Assembly: GCA_037442205.1 (NCBI GenBank)
Contig: JBBIQS010000023.1
Coordinates: 27,693 to 91,692, forward strand
Reading direction: 5' to 3'
Source: JBBIQS01 sp037442205
Lineage (GTDB): Bacteria; Myxococcota; Myxococcia; Myxococcales; UBA5297
DNA length: 64,000 bases
Part shown: positions 59,849 through 64,000 of the stretch, in pieces
Layout: each line of letters begins with the position of its first letter
How positions within the stretch are numbered: the stretch's first letter is position 1
Position numbers and translations under genes: made by a program
The notes under the pieces: generated by a model
The model's input: the letters and a program-made list of their open reading frames with translations, nothing else
Told to the model about the DNA's origin: nothing
Database searches by the model: none

Positions 59849-61204
59849 CTACCTGATCCAGACCGACTTGACGTTGACGAACTCTCGGATGCCGAAGGCG
59901 GCCAGCTCGCGGCCGTAGCCGGAGGCCTTCACGCCCCCGAAAGGCAGCCGCGGGTCGGACTTGACCATCCCGTTGACGAACACCGCCCCGGAGTCGATGC
60001 GCCGGGCCAGCTCCTTGCCGCGGGCCGGCTCGGTCCAGATGCTGGCGCCCAGGCCGAAGGGCGAGAGGTTGGCCAAGCGGATGGCGTCGTCGGCGTCCTT
60101 GGCGCGAGTGAGCGCCGCCACCGGCCCGAAGGTCTCCTCGTCGAAGGCCGGCGAGCCCGGCGTCACCCCGGCCAGCGCGGTAGGGGCGTAGAAGTAGCCC
60201 TTGCCCGGAAGCGCCTGGCCGCCGAGCAGCAAGCGGGCGCCGGCCTTCACCGACCGCTGAACCTGATCGTGGAGATCCCGGCGCAGGTCCTCGCGGGCCA
60301 GCGGCCCGACGTCGGTGGCGCGGTCCATCGGATCGCCGACCTTGAGCGCGCGCAGCTGGGCCACCATGGCCTGTTCGAAGCGCTCGGCGATCTTCTCCAC
60401 CGCGATGAAGCGCTTGGCGGCGATGCACGACTGGCCGTTGTTGATGCAGCGGGCCTTGGCGGCTACCGCGGCGGCGCCCTCCACGTCGGCGTCCTCGAGG
60501 ACGATGAACGGGTCGGAGCCGCCCAGCTCGAGCACGGTCTTCTTCAAGGCCCTGCCGGCGGCAGCGGCCACCGAGCGTCCCGCCGGCTCGCTGCCGGTGA
60601 GGGTCACCGCGCGGATGACCGGGTGTTGGATGATTGCGTCCACCTCGCGCGAGCCGACGAGCAGGGTGGTGAAGGCCCCCTCGGGGAAGCCGGCGTCGCG
60701 GAAGATCTCCTCGATGGCCAGCGCGCACCCCGGGACGTTGGAGGCGTGCTTGAGGACGCCGACGTTGCCGACCATCAGCGCCGGGGCGGCGAAGCGGAAG
60801 ACCTGCCAGAAGGGGAAGTTCCAGGGCATGACCGCCAGCACCGGCCCCAGCGGATCGAAGCGCACCAGGCTCTCGCCGGCGTCGGTGGGCGTGCTCTGCG
60901 GGGCGAGCTGCCGGTCGGCGTACTCGGCGTAGTAGTCGCAGGCCCAGGCGCACTTCTCGGCCTCGGCCTCGGCCGAGACCAGCGTCTTGCCGACCTCGAG
61001 GGTCATCAACCTCGCCCAATCGGCCTGGCGGGAGCGCAGCAACTGGGCGGCCTTGCGCATCTTCGCGGCGCGCGCGGCGAATGGGACCTCGCGCCATTGG
61101 AGGAAGGTGCGCTCGGCGAGCTGCAGGCGGCGCTCCACCTCTCGAGGCGAGTGCTCGGGATAGTCCCGGATCGCCTCGCCGGTGGCGGGATTGACGGACC
61201 GCAT
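59849..61204 (-). CDS. Aldehyde dehydrogenase, succinate-semialdehyde dehydrogenase type
   Basis: The 451-residue enzyme oxidises an aldehyde with NAD(P)+ to the acid. It shows the ALDH blocks: PWNFPFWQVFRFAAPALMVG, the catalytic Glu in LELGGSDPF (about 226), the catalytic Cys in INNGQSCIAAKR (about 260) and the closing EETFGPVAAL and PFGGVKASGYGREL. The closest type is GabD/SSADH-like (NADP-dependent succinate semialdehyde dehydrogenase); the exact substrate is not certain. GGGAGGG precedes the ATG. It lies 21 bp after gspN, so it may be part of the same transcript although it has no link to secretion. Confidence 0.88.
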   Translation of the reverse strand: MRSVNPATGEAIRDYPEHSPREVERRLQLAERTFLQWREVPFAARAAKMRKAAQLLRSRQADWARLMTLEVGKTLVSAEAEAEKCAWACDYYAEYADRQLAPQSTPTDAGESLVRFDPLGPVLAVMPWNFPFWQVFRFAAPALMVGNVGVLKHASNVPGCALAIEEIFRDAGFPEGAFTTLLVGSREVDAIIQHPVIRAVTLTGSEPAGRSVAAAAGRALKKTVLELGGSDPFIVLEDADVEGAAAVAAKARCINNGQSCIAAKRFIAVEKIAERFEQAMVAQLRALKVGDPMDRATDVGPLAREDLRRDLHDQVQRSVKAGARLLLGGQALPGKGYFYAPTALAGVTPGSPAFDEETFGPVAALTRAKDADDAIRLANLSPFGLGASIWTEPARGKELARRIDSGAVFVNGMVKSDPRLPFGGVKASGYGRELAAFGIREFVNVKSVWIR

Positions 61205-61225
61205 GGTGCCCTCCCGTGTAGCGCG

Positions 61226-62119
61226 CTAGCGCGAGAAGCGCGGGTTGCCGAGCATGCCGGCGATGTTGCCGTTGTAGAAGCCCGAGCTGTCGCGGCCCAT
61301 GGCGAAGTTCAGCCCGGCCTGGATGATCGAGTTCTTCTTCATCCACTCGTCGTTGGGCTTGAGCGCTACCTTGATCTTCATGGTCGAGAAGGGCAGCCGC
61401 TGGCCCAGGCCGATCTCGCCCTCGAGCTTGGCCTCGGCGTCGGGGCCGCTGGCCTTGAAGGTCTTGATCTCCGCCTTGCCCTGGTCGATCTGCACCTCGG
61501 CGTCGAGCTGGCCCAGGTCGACCTTGGGGAGATCGTAGTTGGCGACCGTGCCGCCGTTGAGAGCCAGGCCCTCCGAGGAGAGGGCGAGCTTGCCGCTGGT
61601 CTTGGAGAAGTCCTGCGGGTCCAGCTTGAGCTTGGCCGAGCCGTTGACGGTCCCGCCGAGGTTGAGCCCGACTGCGCCCTTGAGGTTGGCCTTGTCGAGC
61701 TTGAGCTCGCGCAGCTTCAGCTCCACCGTCTTGAGCTTGCCGGTGACTCCCATGGCCCCGGACGCCTCGCCGTCGAAGAGCTCGGCCGAGAAGGCCACTC
61801 CCAGCGGGAAGAGCGAGGGGCGCACCGAGATGCGCTCGATCTTCAGTGCCTTCTCCTCGACCGGCGCGCCGTCGGCCCCGGCGGGCGCCGCCGCGGGCGA
61901 GGCCGAGGTGAGCGTCACCCGGCGGGCGGTGATGCCGGAGAGCCCGGGGCCCAGCGAGCCGAAGCTGAGCTCGTAGTTGGCCTCCTTGGCCTGCCCCTTC
62001 GCCAGCTCCGCCACCCGGTCGTACGGGAAGGTCAGGTAGAGCATCAGCACCAGCGCCAACACGAAGAACGCCGGGTAGCCGAGGTAGCGCAGCAGCTTGT
62101 GCTTGAGTTCGTCGGTCAT
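61226..62119 (-). CDS. gspN: Type II secretion system protein GspN
   Basis: The 297-residue inner-membrane protein has one N-terminal helix (FFVLALVLMLYLTFPYDRV) and a large periplasmic beta domain with AsmA/GspN-like repeats (LEGEIGLGQRLPFSTMKIKV, GTVNGSAKLKLDPQDF). GspN is an accessory part of the inner-membrane assembly platform and is absent from many systems but common in deltaproteobacteria. It follows gspM after 9 bp. The N-terminus with KHKLLRYLGYPAFF is typical of the family. Confidence 0.88.
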   Translation of the reverse strand: MTDELKHKLLRYLGYPAFFVLALVLMLYLTFPYDRVAELAKGQAKEANYELSFGSLGPGLSGITARRVTLTSASPAAAPAGADGAPVEEKALKIERISVRPSLFPLGVAFSAELFDGEASGAMGVTGKLKTVELKLRELKLDKANLKGAVGLNLGGTVNGSAKLKLDPQDFSKTSGKLALSSEGLALNGGTVANYDLPKVDLGQLDAEVQIDQGKAEIKTFKASGPDAEAKLEGEIGLGQRLPFSTMKIKVALKPNDEWMKKNSIIQAGLNFAMGRDSSGFYNGNIAGMLGNPRFSR

Positions 62120-62128
62120 GGGGTCGGA

Positions 62129-62686
62129 CTAGCCTTCGAGCTGGTAGGCGGTGACCACCAGCCAGGCGTCGATGGTGTTCTCTTCAGCGCGGGGGCGGAT
62201 CTGCATGCGGGTCACCTTGACCAGCCCGACCCCGGACTCGACCTTGGACAAGAAGCCCACCAGCTTGTCCAGGGCGATGTGGTTGAAGTTCACCTCGACC
62301 GACTGCTCGACGATCTTGGTGTCCTGCACCGGCAGGCGCCCCTTGTCGCTCATGCCGCCGATCTCGAGCTTCTGGGCCTTGGCCAGCTCGTCGAGGTAGC
62401 TGAATAGGGCCACCTTGTTGTTGCGCAGCCGGTTCTCCATCTCGGTGCGCTTGGCCTCGGCCTCGCGGTACCCGGAGGTGAGCTTGGCCACGTCCTCGAG
62501 CTGGCTGGTCTTGGAGCGGATGCGCCCCTCGCGGCGGGAAAGCGAGCTGCTGATCGAGAGGGTGGAGACCAGCAGCAAGAGCACGGTCACGGCGCCGGCG
62601 GCCAGCGCCACCAGCCCGCGCTCGCGCGGATTGAGCCGGCCCCAGGCCGCGGTCAGGTCATTGAGCAACTGTCGCAACTGGTCCAT
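62129..62686 (-). CDS. gspM: Type II secretion system protein GspM
   Basis: The 185-residue protein has a short cytoplasmic start (LLNDLTAAWGRLNPRERGLV, where the NPRER motif is typical), one transmembrane helix (LAAGAVTVLLLLVSTLS, residues about 28-46), a coiled segment and a small periplasmic ferredoxin-like domain (VEVNFNHIALDKLVGFL). It pairs with GspL in the inner-membrane platform. It starts 3 bp after the gspL stop. Confidence 0.9.
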   Translation of the reverse strand: MDQLRQLLNDLTAAWGRLNPRERGLVALAAGAVTVLLLLVSTLSISSSLSRREGRIRSKTSQLEDVAKLTSGYREAEAKRTEMENRLRNNKVALFSYLDELAKAQKLEIGGMSDKGRLPVQDTKIVEQSVEVNFNHIALDKLVGFLSKVESGVGLVKVTRMQIRPRAEENTIDAWLVVTAYQLEG

Positions 62687-62689
62687 GGC

Positions 62690-64000
62690 TCAGGCTCCCT
62701 CTTCCTTGGCGCCGGCCTGGTCAGGGCACTGCACGCGGATGTCCAGGTCGAACTGCACCTTGCTGCCGTCCTTGTTCTTCTGCACCTTGCCGCGCTTGAT
62801 CTCCGGGAAGCAGCGGAAGCCCTGCAGCTGGGCCACCAGCTTGTCCACTCCCTCGAAGCCGTCGGTCTCGCCGCGCACCCGCACCCGGTCGAGCTGGACC
62901 TCGGTCTCATTGAGCTTGACCGACACCTTCTGGCTGCGGGCGGTGAGCTCGGCGAACAGGTCCAGCGCCGACAGCTGCGGCAGCGACGCCGCCGGCGAGC
63001 TCTTGCCTTTGAGTAGCGACAGCGCCACCAAGTAGTCCTTCTGGCACTGCCCGAGGATCTTCTGCGTGGTGGTGCACAGCGCCTGGTCCAGCTTTCCTTC
63101 CTGGCGCGAGAGCACGTGGAACTGGGCCCAGATCAGCGCGCCGGTCAGCACCAGCAGCACCGCGGCGTAGGCCACCAGCCGCGACACCTTGCCCTTGAGG
63201 TAGTCGAGGTCGCCCTTGAAGGCGAATTCGCCCCTGCGCAGGTTGATCTTGGCCGCCCGCGCCGTGCCGTGGCCGCGCACCGCCAGGGCGAAGGACTGCG
63301 CGGCCTGCAGCTCGGCGCCGCGGGGGACCGCCGGGTCGGCGCTGTCGCGCGGGATCGGGTCGAGCTTGAGGACCTCGACTCCCAGCTCGCGCGAGAGGAC
63401 CGCGTCGAGCCCCTTGAGCTTGGCGGTGCCGCCCGAGATGTAGATGCGGGTCACCTTCTTCTTGAAGCGAGCGAAGTGGGCGCGGATGGTTGAGCGGACC
63501 TCGCGCAGGGTCGGGGCCAGGCCGCGTAGCAGCGCGGCGGCGGCGCGCTCGACCTCGGCCGGAGTGCCCGGGGCCAGGGTGACGTCGCCCTCGTTCTCCT
63601 TCCAGGTCTCGGCGTCGACCGGGGTGACCTTGAACTCGCCGGCGATGGCCCGGGTCAGGTCCTTGCCTCCGCCGGCGAAGGTGCGGGCGTACTCCAGGCC
63701 CTGGGGACCGCCGATGGCCATCGAGGTGCGCTCGTGGCCCAGGTCGAGGATGGCCTCGACGCCATCCTGTGGCGCAGGGCCGGGATTGCCGGTGAGCGAG
63801 GTGGCGAGCAGGGCGTGGTAGGCGAGCGAGCTGGTAGTGACCACGCGGGGATCGATGCCCGCCTCGGCCAGGGTGGCCAGCAGCGCCGTCACCTCCGGCT
63901 TGCGGGCGCTGCTGACCAGCACCTCGCTCTTGCCGTCGCGCATCGCCAGCACCTGGTAGTCGAAGACCACCTCGGTCAGGTCGTAGGGAAGCTGCCCCTC
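62690..64000 (-). CDS. gspL: Type II secretion system protein GspL (5' partial)
   Basis: The gene runs off the right edge: the frame stays open upstream to 64000 with YDLTEVVFDYQVL, as in GspL/PilM-like proteins, so the start lies outside. The visible 436 residues hold the actin-like cytoplasmic domain (AILDLGHERTSMAIGG, RIYISGGTAKLKGLD), one transmembrane helix (LVAYAAVLLVLTGALIWAQF) and the periplasmic domain (VSVKLNETEVQLDRVRVRG). GspL contacts the GspE ATPase and anchors GspM. It is the first visible gene of gspL-gspM-gspN. Confidence 0.9.
   Translation of the reverse strand, partial: EGQLPYDLTEVVFDYQVLAMRDGKSEVLVSSARKPEVTALLATLAEAGIDPRVVTTSSLAYHALLATSLTGNPGPAPQDGVEAILDLGHERTSMAIGGPQGLEYARTFAGGGKDLTRAIAGEFKVTPVDAETWKENEGDVTLAPGTPAEVERAAAALLRGLAPTLREVRSTIRAHFARFKKKVTRIYISGGTAKLKGLDAVLSRELGVEVLKLDPIPRDSADPAVPRGAELQAAQSFALAVRGHGTARAAKINLRRGEFAFKGDLDYLKGKVSRLVAYAAVLLVLTGALIWAQFHVLSRQEGKLDQALCTTTQKILGQCQKDYLVALSLLKGKSSPAASLPQLSALDLFAELTARSQKVSVKLNETEVQLDRVRVRGETDGFEGVDKLVAQLQGFRCFPEIKRGKVQKNKDGSKVQFDLDIRVQCPDQAGAKEEGA

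Overview
The window is GC-rich bacterial chromosome and is almost fully coding. It most probably comes from a member of the Myxococcota (Deltaproteobacteria in older usage). The evidence is a subtilase ending in a MYXO-CTERM-like tail (Cys-Gly-Cys, hydrophobic helix, Arg run), several lipoproteins with Asp/Gly/Ala/Ser-rich linkers behind the lipobox, a DUF4388-type regulator fused to a J-domain, type II secretion genes gspL-gspM-gspN, and lipid A genes lpxA-lpxI. No rRNA, tRNA, CRISPR array, IS element or phage module was recognised.

Layout. Positions 113-13795 hold surface and envelope proteins of poorly known role: a membrane-anchored protein, a 1777-residue BNR/FN3 lipoprotein, a decaying 53-bp tandem repeat array in a 1.1-kb gene-free gap, a small basic protein, a frameshifted 7TM chemoreceptor-like gene and a second large lipoprotein. 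Positions 13990-18074 hold a zinc amidase, a zinc-ribbon membrane protein and a three-gene membrane cluster with two Yip1-like paralogues. Positions 18305-21610 form a leftward cluster of KirBac-type channel, YhcH-like protein, stand-alone cyclic-nucleotide-binding protein and class V aminotransferase, divergent from serA. Positions 23360-31327 are a complete-looking cbb3 oxidase locus: a TauE/SafE-like protein, then ccoI-ccoS-ccoNO-ccoQ-ccoP-ccoG, with a CcoN-CcoO fusion and a short mono-haem CcoP.

Positions 31508-39455 hold mixed housekeeping and transport genes: a His-motif hydroxylase-like protein, PilZ, GIY-YIG, an RluA-family pseudouridine synthase, an MFS pump, serine dehydratase, a Cys-rich lipoprotein, an alpha/beta hydrolase and an AEC permease. 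At 39456-41002 a Crp/Fnr regulator and a 4Fe-4S protein diverge from a perfect FNR-type box. lpxA-lpxI follow. A leftward run from 52397 back to 42660 carries a SurA-like chaperone, rimI, dnaJ, a HEAT protein, a hybrid histidine kinase, a PlsB-like acyltransferase and a receiver-DUF4388-J-TPR protein. Positions 52536-57430 hold pyrK, prfB with its programmed +1 frameshift, and an ECF sigma/anti-sigma pair behind a textbook ECF promoter. The window ends with the subtilase, an aldehyde dehydrogenase and gspN-gspM-gspL (gspL runs off the edge).

The regulatory signals are more unusual than the gene content. Seven genes have no Shine-Dalgarno sequence but carry a TAnnnT -10-like hexamer 6-9 nt before the ATG, which suggests leaderless transcripts. 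The ECF promoter has a perfectly palindromic spacer. The 7TM receptor start codon is preceded by a perfect 20-bp inverted repeat. All functional calls come from reading motifs and context; no database search was run.
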